From positions 1 to 64,000 of the forward strand of contig CAYOOD010000034.1 of NCBI GenBank assembly GCA_964405435.1: a stretch of DNA of 64,000 nucleotides, in the 5' to 3' direction. Position numbers and translations under genes: made by a program. The DNA comes from DVEG01 sp964405435 (GTDB lineage Bacteria; Cyanobacteriota; Cyanobacteriia; Cyanobacteriales; Oscillatoriaceae). The notes below the pieces were generated by a model that had not been told where the DNA came from, made no database searches, and worked only from the letters and a program-made list of their open reading frames with translations. This document shows positions 50,955 to 60,170 of the stretch, one piece after another; position 1 is the stretch's first letter; each line of letters starts with the position of its first letter.

Positions 50955-51584
50955 TCAATGCTCGAAAATATCCTTGTACTGCAGCAAGTCCAAGGAAACT
51001 ATCACCGGCAAGCACTGAAAGCACTGCTGTGCCAATTCCCAGCGGTATTCGCGCTGCAGCATTGCCGTGAGTTTTTGGCGCGCGGGCAGCAGGTAGCGCA
51101 CGTCATTGGCTGCGTAGCTCAACTGCTCGTCTGAAAGGTTGATAGCATTGCCCCAATCGGAACTTTGCGCGCTTTTGTCCAGTTCCACTTTTTCTAATTC
51201 TTGTACTACGTCTTTCAGCCCGTGTTTGGGGCTGTAGGTTCTGGCAAGTTTGCTGGCAATTTTCGTGCAGAAAACCGGGGTTACTTGTATCTCCAAATGA
51301 TAGCGCAGCATTGCCATGTCAAAGCGGGCGTAGTGAAAGACTTTCGGGACGGTCTGCGCTTCCATCAATCGCTTTAAATTGGGTGCTTCTGTTTGCCCTC
51401 GCGCTATGCGAATAACCGTCACGCGCCCGCGATCGTCGCACAGTTGCACCAAACACAAGCGATCGCGGATGGGCAGCAATCCCATCGTTTCCGTGTCTGC
51501 GGCGATCGCTTCACTGGCTAAATATTCAGCGAGCTGTCCTTCGGAGAGGTCGCGATCGCGCACTTGAAACTCTTGCAATTCCAT
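50955..51584 (-). CDS. ribonuclease D-type 3'-5' exonuclease
   Basis: 209 residues from the ATG at 51584. DEDD motifs: AIAADTETMGLLP (ExoI, D-x-E), VFHYARFDMAMLRYHL (ExoII, D), and LSYAANDVRYLLPARQKL (ExoIII, Y-x3-D, the DEDDy type). It trims 3' ends of structured RNAs such as tRNA precursors. It lacks the HRDC domain of E. coli RNase D and has the short form common in cyanobacteria. The upstream open frame to 51647 overlaps the CAP-domain gene and is not used. It lies 4 bases downstream of that gene's stop. Confidence 0.9.
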   Translation of the reverse strand: MELQEFQVRDRDLSEGQLAEYLASEAIAADTETMGLLPIRDRLCLVQLCDDRGRVTVIRIARGQTEAPNLKRLMEAQTVPKVFHYARFDMAMLRYHLEIQVTPVFCTKIASKLARTYSPKHGLKDVVQELEKVELDKSAQSSDWGNAINLSDEQLSYAANDVRYLLPARQKLTAMLQREYRWELAQQCFQCLPVIVSLDLLQYKDIFEH

Positions 51585-51588
51585 CTTC

Positions 51589-52140
51589 TCACCGACGCCG
51601 GATAAAAATCTGCGTAAAATAATACTCCCCCTTGGCGTTCTGAACAACGCCCACTCCCGTTAAGTCAAAAGTGCCCTCCATATTCTTTCTATGCCCGGGG
51701 CTTTCTATCCATCCCTGCACCGCCTGCGTGACGGGATCGCTATAGCCTAAATTGTAGGCGACATTTTCCGCCGCACTTCGATAGGGAATTGACTGGGCGA
51801 TCGCTGCCACTCGCTGCTCAAATCCCTGATGGCTGAAAGGAACCTTTCCTTCTGACATGGCTTTGCTGTGAGTGCGGCACGCTTCGCTAATTCGCGGATC
51901 GAGTTTCAGCAGCGGCAAGTTGCGAGAGGCTCGATATTGATTCACCTGTTCGTGAATTTTCTGCTCCATCGCACTCGCCGAGCTGGCAGTGGCTATTTCA
52001 GGCACGGGCGCTGGGGTTGTCATTTTAATGAATTTGCTCGGCTGTATATCGTCAGATTTGATAACAAAAACACAGCCTCCCGCGCCAAACGTCAGGAGTA
52101 AAAAAATAAAACTTAAAACTTTGAAAAATGGCGTATTCAA
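51589..52140 (-). CDS. CAP-domain (SCP-like) exported protein
   Basis: 183 residues from a TTG at 52140. The open frame continues upstream to 52344 but that part is translated heptamer repeats, so it is not credited. The N-terminal hydrophobic segment (FFKVLSFIFLLLTFGAGGC) is a membrane anchor or signal. The CAP domain follows (IHEQVNQYRASRNLPLLKLDPRISEACRTHSKAMSEG, FSHQGFEQRV, AAENVAYNLG, VQGWIESPGHRKNMEG, YYFTQIFIRRR), with the conserved His and Glu residues. Function unknown in bacteria; often extracellular. The start codon remains uncertain. Confidence 0.82.
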   Translation of the reverse strand: MNTPFFKVLSFIFLLLTFGAGGCVFVIKSDDIQPSKFIKMTTPAPVPEIATASSASAMEQKIHEQVNQYRASRNLPLLKLDPRISEACRTHSKAMSEGKVPFSHQGFEQRVAAIAQSIPYRSAAENVAYNLGYSDPVTQAVQGWIESPGHRKNMEGTFDLTGVGVVQNAKGEYYFTQIFIRRR

Positions 52141-52372
52141 GAGTGCTGAGTAGGGAAAGAGTGCTGAGTGTTTTATAGAGTGCTGAGTGCTGAGTGTTTT
52201 ATAGAGTGTGGAGTGTGGAGTGGGGAGTGGGGAAGAGTCGGAGATGGGGAGAGTGGAAAAGTGAGAGAGTAGGAGAGGGGGAGAAGGATTTAACTCAGCA
52301 CCTCCGACGCTTACGCTCCACACTCCACACTCCTCTCTCAGCACTCAGCACTCAGCACTCAGCACTCAGCAC
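52141..52372. repeat. STRR heptamer foldback between CAP and trpB genes
   Basis: GTGCTGAGT / GTGGAGTGT heptamers (52141-52230) face tandem CTCAGCACTCAGCACTCAGC heptamers (52330-52372), a large imperfect inverted repeat. The left half is translated in a spurious extension of the CAP gene. Confidence 0.85.
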
Positions 52373-53650
52373 TCAAGCAGGATTGAGGTACTTAGCCACC
52401 GTCTGCACGTCCTTGTCGCCGCGCCCGGAACAATTAATGACGATGTGGGGGCTGCCGGTCAATTGCGGGCAGAGGGTTTCCAAATAGGCGATCGCGTGAG
52501 CCGTTTCCAGCGCCGGAATAATCCCCTCTAACTGCGAGAGTCGCTGCAAGCCTTCTAGCGCCTGCCGGTCAGTGACGCTGTAATATTCCGCCCGCCCGAT
52601 ATCCTTAAAATAACTGTGTTCCGGCCCGACTCCAGGGTAATCCAGACCCGCACTGATCGAGTAGGGCTCCACCACCTGCCCGTCTTCATCTTGCAGCAAA
52701 TAGCTCATCGCCCCGTGCAGCACGCCCACGCGCCCCCGCGTCAGGGTAGCAGCGTGTTTCTCCGTATCGATGCCCTCACCTGCCGCCTCGACGCCGATCA
52801 TCCGCACGGTTGGCTCGTCTACAAACTCGTGGAACAGTCCCATCGCATTAGAACCGCCCCCCACGCAGGCGAGGAGAATATCCGGCAGCCCGCCCCATTT
52901 TTCCAAACACTGCGATCGCGTCTCCTGCCCGATAACCGCCTGAAAATCCCGCACGATCATCGGGTACGGATGCGGTCCCGCCACCGAACCGAGGATGTAA
53001 TGGGTGGTTTCCACATTCGTCACCCAATCCCGAATCGCTTCCGAAGTCGCATCCTTGAGCGTGCCCGTGCCCGACGCCACGCCGCGCACTTCCGCCCCCA
53101 TCAGCCTCATGCGAAAGACGTTCAGGGCTTGCCGTTCCATATCGTGGACGCCCATGTAAATAATGCACTCCAGCCCGAAGCGCGCGCACACCGTCGCCGT
53201 TGCAACGCCGTGCTGACCGGCTCCCGTCTCCGCAATAATCCGCCGCTTGCCCATCCGCTTTGCCAGCAATACCTGAGCCAGGGCATTGTTAATTTTGTGA
53301 GCGCCCGTGTGGTTCAAGTCTTCCCGCTTCAGGTAGATTTGCGCGCCCGTGCCGTCGGGGCGAGCGTAGTGAGCCGTCAGGCGCTCCGCGAAATACAGTG
53401 GCGAAGGGCGACCGACATAATCCCGCATCAGCCCTGCGAGTTCTGTTTGGAAACCGGTTTCGCTGCGGTATTGATAGAACGCCGCTTCTAACTCAGCCAG
53501 CGCCGGCATCAGGGTTTCGGGGACGTACTTGCCGCCAAACCGTCCAAAGCGTCCGAGAGCGTCGGGGCGTTGGGCATTTTCGGCGGTTGCTGGTTGGGGA
53601 TTGCGAGGGAGGGGGGTGGTGGTCACGACTGCAGGTAACTTAATCGACAA
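52373..53650 (-). CDS. trpB: tryptophan synthase beta chain
   Basis: 425 residues. GGKYVPETLMPALAELEAAF and PSPLYFAERL open the family pattern; the PLP-binding Lys119 sits in HTGAHKINNALAQ, followed by AETGAGQHGVATATVCARFGLECIIYMG, and LACVGGGSNAMGLFHEF holds the phosphate-binding Gly loop. It condenses indole with serine to tryptophan with TrpA. trpA is not adjacent, as usual in cyanobacteria. The first 30 residues are a variable extension. The stop lies directly beside the STRR array. Confidence 0.96.
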   Translation of the reverse strand: MSIKLPAVVTTTPLPRNPQPATAENAQRPDALGRFGRFGGKYVPETLMPALAELEAAFYQYRSETGFQTELAGLMRDYVGRPSPLYFAERLTAHYARPDGTGAQIYLKREDLNHTGAHKINNALAQVLLAKRMGKRRIIAETGAGQHGVATATVCARFGLECIIYMGVHDMERQALNVFRMRLMGAEVRGVASGTGTLKDATSEAIRDWVTNVETTHYILGSVAGPHPYPMIVRDFQAVIGQETRSQCLEKWGGLPDILLACVGGGSNAMGLFHEFVDEPTVRMIGVEAAGEGIDTEKHAATLTRGRVGVLHGAMSYLLQDEDGQVVEPYSISAGLDYPGVGPEHSYFKDIGRAEYYSVTDRQALEGLQRLSQLEGIIPALETAHAIAYLETLCPQLTGSPHIVINCSGRGDKDVQTVAKYLNPA

Positions 53651-53719
53651 GTTTTATTATAGGCAATGCCCTGACATCTTCTGCCGGTTCGCGGCAGGTT
53701 CGCAGCAGGCAATAGCGCC

Positions 53720-53977
53720 TTAAACAACCCGGTTGAAAATAGTCCAAACATCGCCATCGGAACGGACGTAGGGCACTGAGATGCTTTTGAATCCGGTGAT
53801 GAAAGGCTTGTAATAGATTTGCCAATAGTAGGGGCTGATGTCATCGGCGATCGCCTTGAGTGCTTGCAATTCCTCTGCAAGCTCTGCTGCCAGTTGATTG
53901 ACTCGCTCTGCATGTACTTTCGCCTGCTGCCTGCTTTCCTCTACCTGCTGTGCTATCTCGTTGCGATTCCGTTCCAT
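53720..53977 (-). CDS. small hypothetical protein
   Basis: 85 residues. The N-terminal half is a charged helix (RNEIAQQVEESRQQAKVHAERVNQLAAELAEELQAL), the C-terminal half a beta-rich stretch (YYWQIYYKPFITGFKSISVPYV, DVWTIFNRVV). Start ATG at 53977 with GGAGG nine bases upstream, a convincing ribosome binding site. Family not recognised. It lies upstream of trpB in the same direction but 69 bases away, so co-transcription is possible. Confidence 0.6.
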   Translation of the reverse strand: MERNRNEIAQQVEESRQQAKVHAERVNQLAAELAEELQALKAIADDISPYYWQIYYKPFITGFKSISVPYVRSDGDVWTIFNRVV

Positions 53978-54315
53978 CTTGCGAATCCTCCTATGCTGCC
54001 TGATTCAGTTTAGCTCCTCGCTGCCGAAATCCGAGGGGGGAGGGGGAGAGGGGGAGAGGGGGAGAGGGAAACAGAAAAAATCACAGGGATCGGCTTTTCT
54101 GACAGCGAGAAGGGCGCAACCGAAACGGCGATCGCCATCAAAAATAAAAGGTAAAAAGTACAATGCTCTGCATCGTACCCTTTACCCCTTACCTTCCACT
54201 TGTAGGATTTGAGTCCCTCACAGGAATTGACAAGCTCCCTGAATGCCCCATGCCCTTTTTTTATGAGTGCAGGCGCTCCGACGAGTGCGTCACGAGGACT
54301 GAAAAGCGCTAGAAC
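53978..54315. other. intergenic region with G-rich tract and CRISPR-like fragment
   Basis: 338 bases. A (GGGGGAGA)n low-complexity tract (54034-54070) and a degenerate CRISPR-type repeat (54206-54232) are present. No gene seen. Confidence 0.55.
54206..54232. repeat. degenerate CRISPR-like repeat
   Basis: GATTTGAGTCCCTCACAGGA and the following bases align loosely with the 38.9-kb repeat (TTTCAGTCCC...GGGATTTGA). Single copy. Confidence 0.35.
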
Positions 54316-55947
54316 TCACTCCCATTCTATGGTGCCGGGGGGCTTGGAAGTAACGTCGTAGACAACCCGGTTGACGCCCCGCACCTCATTGACAATGCGC
54401 GTCGAGATAGTTTCCAACAACTCGTAAGGAACCCGCGCCCAGTCGGCAGTCATCCCGTCCTCGCTGCTGACAAAGCGCAAAACCACCGGGTAAGCATAGG
54501 TGCGCTGATCTCCCATGACGCCCACGCTGCGGATGGGCAGCAGCACGGCAAACGCTTGCCAGAGGTGGCTGTACATGCCCTGGCGGTTGATTTCTTGGCG
54601 GACGATATAGTCGGCATCGCGCAGGATATCCAACCGCTCTGCCGTCACTTCGCCGAGAATGCGAATCGCCAAACCGGGACCGGGGAAAGGATGGCGCTGG
54701 ATGATTTCATCGGGCAAGCCGACGGAGCGACCGACTTTGCGGACTTCATCTTTAAAGAGTTTGCGCAGGGGCTCGATCAGCTTGAAGCGCAAGTCTTTTG
54801 GCAATCCGCCGACGTTGTGATGGCTCTTGATTTTCACCGCTACCCGCTCGCCGGTTTGGGGATCGACATTGGTATCGGCGGATTCGATTACGTCCGGGTA
54901 AAGGGTGCCTTGGGCCAAATAGTCGAAGGGGCCGAGGCGTTTGGATTCTTCTTCAAAGACGCGGATGAATTCGTGTCCGATGCGGCGGCGCTTTTCTTCG
55001 GGATCGGTTACGCCGTCGATCGCCGTTAAAAAGCGATCGCGAGCGTTGACGTACTGCACCGGAATGTGAAACTGCTCCTGAAACAACTTCACCAATCGTT
55101 CCGGCTCGTACTTGCGCATGAAGCCCTGATCGATAAACATGCAAGTGAGTTGTTCTCCGATCGCCTTGTACAGCAAAAAGGCGAGAGTCGAAGAATCCAC
55201 GCCGCCAGACAGCGCCAGCAGCACTCGCTTATCTCCCACTCGGGCGCGGATTTCCCGAATCGATTCCTCGACAAACGCTTCTGTCGTCCAAGTGGGCTCG
55301 CAATCGCAGATGTGATAGACGAAATTGCGGATCAGCGCCAATCCTCCCAGGGAATGCACCACCTCCGGGTGGAACTGCACGCCGTAGAGCTTTTTCTCGT
55401 GGTGGGCGATCGCCGCACAGGGCGTATTCTCCGTGTGCGCCAGCACCTCAAACCCCGGCGGCAGCGCCGTACACGAATCCCCGTGGCTCATCCACATCGT
55501 CGTGCCATTTTCCACATTCGTCAGCAAATCTGTCGGATCGTCAATGAAGAGCGACGCCTTGCCGTACTCGCCCCGCTTGGCACGCTCCACTTCTCCGCCC
55601 TGCTGCTGTACCATCAACTGCATCCCGTAGCACACCCCCAGCACCGGTATTCCCAGATTCCAGATCTCCGGATCGCAGTGAGGGGCACCTTCGTCGTATA
55701 CGGAATTAGGGCCGCCTGATAAAATAATCCCTTTGGGATTCAATTTTCGCAGGTGTTCAGCCGTGGTGCGGTAAGAGAGCACCTCCGAATAAACCTGCGT
55801 TTCCCGAATGCGGCGCGCGATCAGCTCCGAATACTGCGAGCCAAAGTCCAAAATCACCAGCATTTGGCGATTTTTAAACTCTGTTTCTGCCGGATCGTCT
55901 GCAGTTGCAGCGTGCTGATTTTGTTGAGTTTCTGTTTGTAGAGTCAC
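54316..55947 (-). CDS. guaA: GMP synthase (glutamine-hydrolysing)
   Basis: 543 residues. The N-terminal class I glutamine amidotransferase domain has Cys106 in GVCYGMQLM and the His-Glu pair in VQFHPEVVH; the ATP-pyrophosphatase domain has the P-loop LALSGGVDSST, and the C-terminal dimer domain ends VVYDVTSKPPGTIEWE. It converts XMP to GMP with ammonia from glutamine. The N-terminal 25 residues are a variable cyanobacterial extension. It is downstream of cbiD on the same strand, but 545 bases separate them. Confidence 0.97.
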   Translation of the reverse strand: MTLQTETQQNQHAATADDPAETEFKNRQMLVILDFGSQYSELIARRIRETQVYSEVLSYRTTAEHLRKLNPKGIILSGGPNSVYDEGAPHCDPEIWNLGIPVLGVCYGMQLMVQQQGGEVERAKRGEYGKASLFIDDPTDLLTNVENGTTMWMSHGDSCTALPPGFEVLAHTENTPCAAIAHHEKKLYGVQFHPEVVHSLGGLALIRNFVYHICDCEPTWTTEAFVEESIREIRARVGDKRVLLALSGGVDSSTLAFLLYKAIGEQLTCMFIDQGFMRKYEPERLVKLFQEQFHIPVQYVNARDRFLTAIDGVTDPEEKRRRIGHEFIRVFEEESKRLGPFDYLAQGTLYPDVIESADTNVDPQTGERVAVKIKSHHNVGGLPKDLRFKLIEPLRKLFKDEVRKVGRSVGLPDEIIQRHPFPGPGLAIRILGEVTAERLDILRDADYIVRQEINRQGMYSHLWQAFAVLLPIRSVGVMGDQRTYAYPVVLRFVSSEDGMTADWARVPYELLETISTRIVNEVRGVNRVVYDVTSKPPGTIEWE

Positions 55948-56492
55948 CGTTCAATCCTATTTGTTACTTTCTAGATGTTCGTTGTCCGTTCCCGCGAATT
56001 TTGGCGTTTTTACGCTCTTGTTATTGGTTTTCCTAGCCTTTCTTTCTCAGTTGTTCGTTCTTCCGAAAAGCCTGTAAGCCGACAGTCCGCCGCGATCGAT
56101 TCCTCCCTCAGACGCTGGCGTAATCCTCTGAAGTTCGCGCGCGCAGGTGAAAAAATTGGTGAAAAAATTTCAGCTTAATATCTCTCTTCATTCACAGTAG
56201 CGATCGATCGCGCGCCCTTCCGAGAAAGCGCCTGCGTTTCTTCGCCTTCACCTACTCTCTTTTTGGAGATGTCGTTTTTGCCAGAACTCTCAAAGGCAAG
56301 CAGCTTGCCTCGGAAAAGCCGGGTGAGAGGTGGCTGCATCGGGCGATCGCGCCCTCCGCACGCAAGTTCTCTCCCGATCGCGGAGCGACGAGAGAGCGAA
56401 CGCTTCCCGCCTTCACCTGCAAAAACAGTCCACTTACAACCTTACCTGAATTTCCTGCTTTTAGAAACCCCTTTCGAGATATTTGACCTAGA
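55948..56492. other. cbiD-guaA intergenic region
   Basis: 545 bases. A short open frame (55975-56178) lacks support. A palindromic AGGCAAGC-A-GCTTGCCT element lies near 56294. Promoter of guaA expected near its right side; nothing else recognised. Confidence 0.5.
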
Positions 56493-57671
56493 CTAACAAA
56501 ATTTTTCCAGTAATGCAGCACCGAGATCGCTTTTGACGATAATTTCGCGGCGGCGATCGAACAAAACCGAACCCACCTCGACGCGGCGCTGGGCGCGATC
56601 GTAGGTGTACTCCGCCGCGCGACGGTCAATTTCGCTGGCGATCGCTCCGTAAACTTGGCCCACCCCATCCCGCCCAGATGCCGCATCCAGGGCGCGGAGG
56701 TAGTTCAGGGCGTCCTCAGCCGTTTCGCTGTTGAAAATTGCTCGCACATCCTCTACCGGAAACCCCAACAAACTGCAGTGAGCGGCGAGAATTTCCCGCC
56801 TTCCGTCCGCCAAATAGTGGTGCGTGTGAAAAATCCCCCCCGCCAGTTTCAGGAGTTTGCCGTGATAGCCAAATAATAAGATAGACTGGACGCCCTGTAT
56901 CGCCGCCTCAACTAGCACCGGCCCGAGCCAGTTCGCCGCCTTCACCAGTTGCTCTGGCTTGACGCCCGTCTTCTGCGCTAAATCCAGGCCGTTTTCTCCG
57001 ATGCACAGCACTAACGTGTCAAAATGACAAGCTTTTTGCCGCACTTCTTGGCAGCAAGCGTCCAACTGACCGGGGGCGCTCAGCGGTTGAGAAATGCCCG
57101 TGGTGCCCAGCAATGAGAGTCCTTCCACCACTCCAAACGCTTCATTAGAGGTGCGCGTCGCTAGCTGACGCCCTTCTGGCAAAATCACGGTGACGGCGAT
57201 TTTTTCCCCCGCTTCCAACCAGCGCCCCAAGTTTTCCAACAGCAACCGCCGCGCGTAGCGATAGATGGCGGGTTGGTTGTCGGCATTCACCAGCCGCCCG
57301 ATTCCTTCTCCCCCCTGAATGACAATTTGCTCCTCGGCGGGTTCGGGGTTCTCTGCCTCTCGAAATTCCACCAATGCCCAAACCGGGGTATTCCGGGTGA
57401 GGTCGAGGTTGTCCCCCGGATCGCTGCGGGCGATCGCAACTGCCGCGCCGTCTTTCAATCCCGCCACCTGCTCGATGGGAATTTCTGCCGTTTCTGCGGG
57501 ATCGAGCAAATCGACTGCGACAGAAGCGAGCGATCGCTCCTCTCCTTTGAGCCAGCGCAACGCCGCCACCGCTGCCGCGCACGCAAACACCGGCAGCGTA
57601 TATCCCGATCGCGGTTGGGAACGAGTCATGTTACATCCTGTTGATTGTTTATAATAAATTTGGGAAGCCAC
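56493..57671 (-). CDS. cbiD: cobalt-precorrin-5B (C1)-methyltransferase
   Basis: 392 residues. RSGYTLPVFACAAAVAALRWL at the N-terminus resembles the CbiD opening (RTGYTTGTCAAAAAKAA), followed by GDNLDLTRNTPVWALVEF, GRLVNADNQPAIYRYARRLL, GISQPLSAP, LVLCIGENGLDLAQKTGV, ILLFGYHGKLLKLAGGIFHTHHYLADGRREIL (GHIGKLvKLAgGi...THS equivalent) in two blocks. It performs the C1 methylation of the anaerobic cobalamin pathway, needed for pseudocobalamin in cyanobacteria. Position just upstream of guaA, in the same direction, recurs in cyanobacteria as I recall. The stop overlaps nothing. Confidence 0.9.
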   Translation of the reverse strand: MASQIYYKQSTGCNMTRSQPRSGYTLPVFACAAAVAALRWLKGEERSLASVAVDLLDPAETAEIPIEQVAGLKDGAAVAIARSDPGDNLDLTRNTPVWALVEFREAENPEPAEEQIVIQGGEGIGRLVNADNQPAIYRYARRLLLENLGRWLEAGEKIAVTVILPEGRQLATRTSNEAFGVVEGLSLLGTTGISQPLSAPGQLDACCQEVRQKACHFDTLVLCIGENGLDLAQKTGVKPEQLVKAANWLGPVLVEAAIQGVQSILLFGYHGKLLKLAGGIFHTHHYLADGRREILAAHCSLLGFPVEDVRAIFNSETAEDALNYLRALDAASGRDGVGQVYGAIASEIDRRAAEYTYDRAQRRVEVGSVLFDRRREIIVKSDLGAALLEKFC

Positions 57672-58366
57672 TTTTGCCTTTAGCCCCCTATCGGTCGAGC
57701 CAGCGCTCCCAAAAATCGCGACTTTCTATTATAAACGATTCAATCGGATTTTATATTACTAAACCCCTTATACTTTCATCCTCTCCCCCCTTCCCCTGCG
57801 GTCGATCCCTGTTTGTGGAGATTTGATGACATTTCCTGGGTATCTTAAAGGCGTGCAGGCTTTGAAGATAGAGAATACCAAAAGGCGCGCGTACTGAGAG
57901 ACTAGCGGGCACCGACTCGCCGCCAGCATTCAGCCCGGTTGACTATTTTTGTCTGAATAGGTCGAGACAGACATCCCTCTGGTGATGGATGTTCTGCCCA
58001 TCGTATCTGCTCTATCTTGCATAAAAGTGTCCAACAGGTCGGCCTCGCCTTCTATATTCTGTATCGGAGGTGGGGTCGGCTTCAAAGACCCAGATTTCGG
58101 CCAAATTTGTATTTAATCTGCTAGGGTTTATATATACAACAAGCTTGCAGCGCTTCTATGAAGCGAAAAAATTGTATGACTTAATTTTTATTTAGTGCAT
58201 TTTTAACGCAAAAAAGAAGAATTCTAGTGGAGAGACTGGCACAGTGCGATCGCGGGGCTAGACGTTTCTAACCTTTCTAAGAAGAAACCGCTGCAACCAC
58301 TCTCTCCTTGCCATCTTCCTGTCAAACCGTCTACCTTAAGCGCGATTAAAAGTTGTCCATACCTAT
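57672..58366. other. long divergent intergenic region, cbiD-MFS
   Basis: 695 bases with no supported gene. It includes an AT-rich section (58105-58215, with TTTATATATACAAC) that may contain promoters. No B12-box-like AGYCAGGAGACCTGCC was found, so a cobalamin riboswitch is not supported. Confidence 0.5.
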
Positions 58367-59869
58367 ATGCTCCAACCTGTGGTGGATTCTGCTTCTGCCG
58401 AAACCGTGCCTCTGCCTGTGGCGGAGATTCTAGAAAATACGAGCTGCTCGGGCTCTGCCTCGCCCCTCATCCCCCCCGAAACCGCCAAGCGATCGGGGGG
58501 GATTTCTAAACAAGCCATTCGCACCAGCCTGAAAGCCTCAACCCTTGATGGCGTCTTTGCCACCGTCTTCGGCTGCGTCACCGGCGGCGTACTGCTGAGT
58601 AACTTCCTCGTCGAGATCGGAGCGACGAGCGTAGAAATCGGCTTGCTGTGGGCAATTCCGATGGTAGCCAATTTTCTCCAGCCCGTAGGAGCCTACTTCG
58701 CAGATCGGCAAACCAGCCGCCGCCAATATAACCTGTGGATTTTCGGGCTTTCGCGGCTGCTGTGGCTGTGTCTAGCGGTAGCAGTGGCGATCGCCTCGTG
58801 CAACCCCAACAGCGAAAAACACCTATTAGTGCAAGCCACCTTGGCTGTCGTTTGCGCAGCCAGCCTGCTCTCAGCCTTAGCGTCTGCATCCTGGCTCAGT
58901 TGGATGGCGGCGCTGGTTCCCCACCGACTGCGGGGGCGGTATTTTGGCTTGCGCAACAGCGCCGCCAGCTTGACGAGCTTGCTGTGCGTGCCGCTGATGG
59001 GCGTGGCAGTGTCGGCGTGGGGCGGCGGGACTTTACAGGGCTATGGAGCGCTTTTGTTTTTGGGAGTTTTGGCAGGTACAGCCAGCCTGGGCTGTCAGTT
59101 TTTCAAAGCCGACGTCAATCCCCAAGAGAGCGGGAAAGCCACAGACTCTCACAGCGGCAACCAGGCAGAGCAGGAAACCGGAAATTTTGCGGCGATTCTC
59201 AAAAATGCGAACTTTTTAAAATTTTTGCTTTACATCGGATTGTGGACGTTTGCCGTGAATATCGGCAGCCCCTTTTTCAATATCTATTTGCTGAAAGATT
59301 TAGATCTAGATGTGAGCTGGGTAACGATGTACAACAGCTTGACACCGGCGGCAAACCTGCTGATGCTGATGGTGTGGGGCAAGCTAGCCGATCGCTTGGG
59401 AAATCGCCCGATCCTGCTGGGTGTCGGGGTGCTGGTAGCGGTGACGCCTTTACTGTGGCTGGGAACGGGAAATAATGGAATTTCTCTGTGGCTGTGGCTG
59501 CCGCTGCTGCACCTGTTCGGCGGCGCAACCTGGGCGGCGATCGATTTGTGCAACAACAACATGCAGATGGAGATAGCGCCCGCACAAAAACCGTCGGGTT
59601 ATTTCGCGATCGCTGCAGCCGTTGCCGGCGTCGCTGGCGCTCTGGGCAGCACTGCCGGCGGATTTCTCGCCGATTTTGCCTATCTCGGCGGTTTGAGCGG
59701 ACTGTTTGCCCTCTCCGCCTGGGTGCGCCTGATTGCCCTGCTGCCGCTGGTATTCGTTCGAGAACCGCGCAGTATTTCCCTGGTGCAACTGATGCAAACC
59801 TTCCCCCCCTTCAAACCGCGATCGGTGTTGGTTGAGGAACCCGTTACCCTCACGACTTACGAACGATAA
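58367..59869 (+). CDS. MFS transporter
   Basis: 500 residues with about twelve membrane segments after a 60-residue hydrophilic N-terminus. The first-half pattern FLVEIGATSVEIGLLWAIPMVANFLQPVGAYFADRQTSRRQYNLWIF contains the MFS loop between helices 2 and 3 (GxxADRxxxR), in two blocks, and the second half carries WGKLADRLGNRPILLGVG, the duplicated loop. Substrate unknown; the pattern resembles transporters that follow a folate/multidrug type in cyanobacteria but no specificity motif is evident. ATG at 58367. It stands alone with a hairpin after it. Confidence 0.88.
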   Translation: MLQPVVDSASAETVPLPVAEILENTSCSGSASPLIPPETAKRSGGISKQAIRTSLKASTLDGVFATVFGCVTGGVLLSNFLVEIGATSVEIGLLWAIPMVANFLQPVGAYFADRQTSRRQYNLWIFGLSRLLWLCLAVAVAIASCNPNSEKHLLVQATLAVVCAASLLSALASASWLSWMAALVPHRLRGRYFGLRNSAASLTSLLCVPLMGVAVSAWGGGTLQGYGALLFLGVLAGTASLGCQFFKADVNPQESGKATDSHSGNQAEQETGNFAAILKNANFLKFLLYIGLWTFAVNIGSPFFNIYLLKDLDLDVSWVTMYNSLTPAANLLMLMVWGKLADRLGNRPILLGVGVLVAVTPLLWLGTGNNGISLWLWLPLLHLFGGATWAAIDLCNNNMQMEIAPAQKPSGYFAIAAAVAGVAGALGSTAGGFLADFAYLGGLSGLFALSAWVRLIALLPLVFVREPRSISLVQLMQTFPPFKPRSVLVEEPVTLTTYER

Positions 59870-59879
59870 GATCGGGTAG

Positions 59880-59920
59880 GGGGGAATGGGGAATCAGTAA
59901 TTCCCATTCCCCATTCCCCC
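59880..59920 (+). terminator. 15-bp perfect hairpin after the MFS gene
   Basis: GGGGGAATGGGGAAT pairs perfectly with ATTCCCCATTCCCCC 11 bases further on. It is built from the same GGGGAAT units seen as repeats elsewhere. There is no T-run, so it is a hairpin rather than a classical terminator. Confidence 0.5.
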
Positions 59921-60000
59921 TTCCCAATTAGCGATCGCGCTCTTGCATGTCCCGGCACTTTCCTGGTATTTTTTTCTGGAAACTGCGGAAAGTAAAACTC

Positions 60001-60114
60001 ATGGACATACTCACCCCAACCGTTAGAATCTGGCTGGATTGGTTCGCCGTATTTGGCTACCTGGGATTAATGGTTTTCGTGATGGTTCGCGTTTTCCGCA
60101 CCCGCAAGGAGTGA
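60001..60114 (+). CDS. 37-residue single-helix membrane peptide
   Basis: The reading frame encodes MDILTPTVRIWLDWFAVFGY and LGLMVFVMVRVFRTRKE, one membrane helix (about residues 11-31) with a basic tail. Size and shape recall the small single-helix subunits of photosynthetic or NDH-1 complexes, but I cannot match it to a named one. No clear ribosome binding site (AAAGTAAAACTC). It is too short for usual gene callers. It could be a false frame; the basic C-terminal end and clean stop favour a real gene. Confidence 0.55.
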   Translation: MDILTPTVRIWLDWFAVFGYLGLMVFVMVRVFRTRKE

Positions 60115-60170
60115 GCGGAAAACGCGAGTAGAAAACCCGAGTAGAAACAATGAGCGATCGCCTTGACAGC

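Noticed and set aside
52141..52344. N-terminal extension of the CAP protein
   Set aside because: It is a translation of STRR heptamers and lacks any in-frame ATG near the real signal segment.
55975..56178. Open frame of 67 codons downstream of cbiD
   Set aside because: No ribosome binding site or domain; it overlaps the expected guaA promoter.
57672..58366. Cobalamin riboswitch upstream of cbiD
   Set aside because: No B12 box or conserved core could be read in the region.
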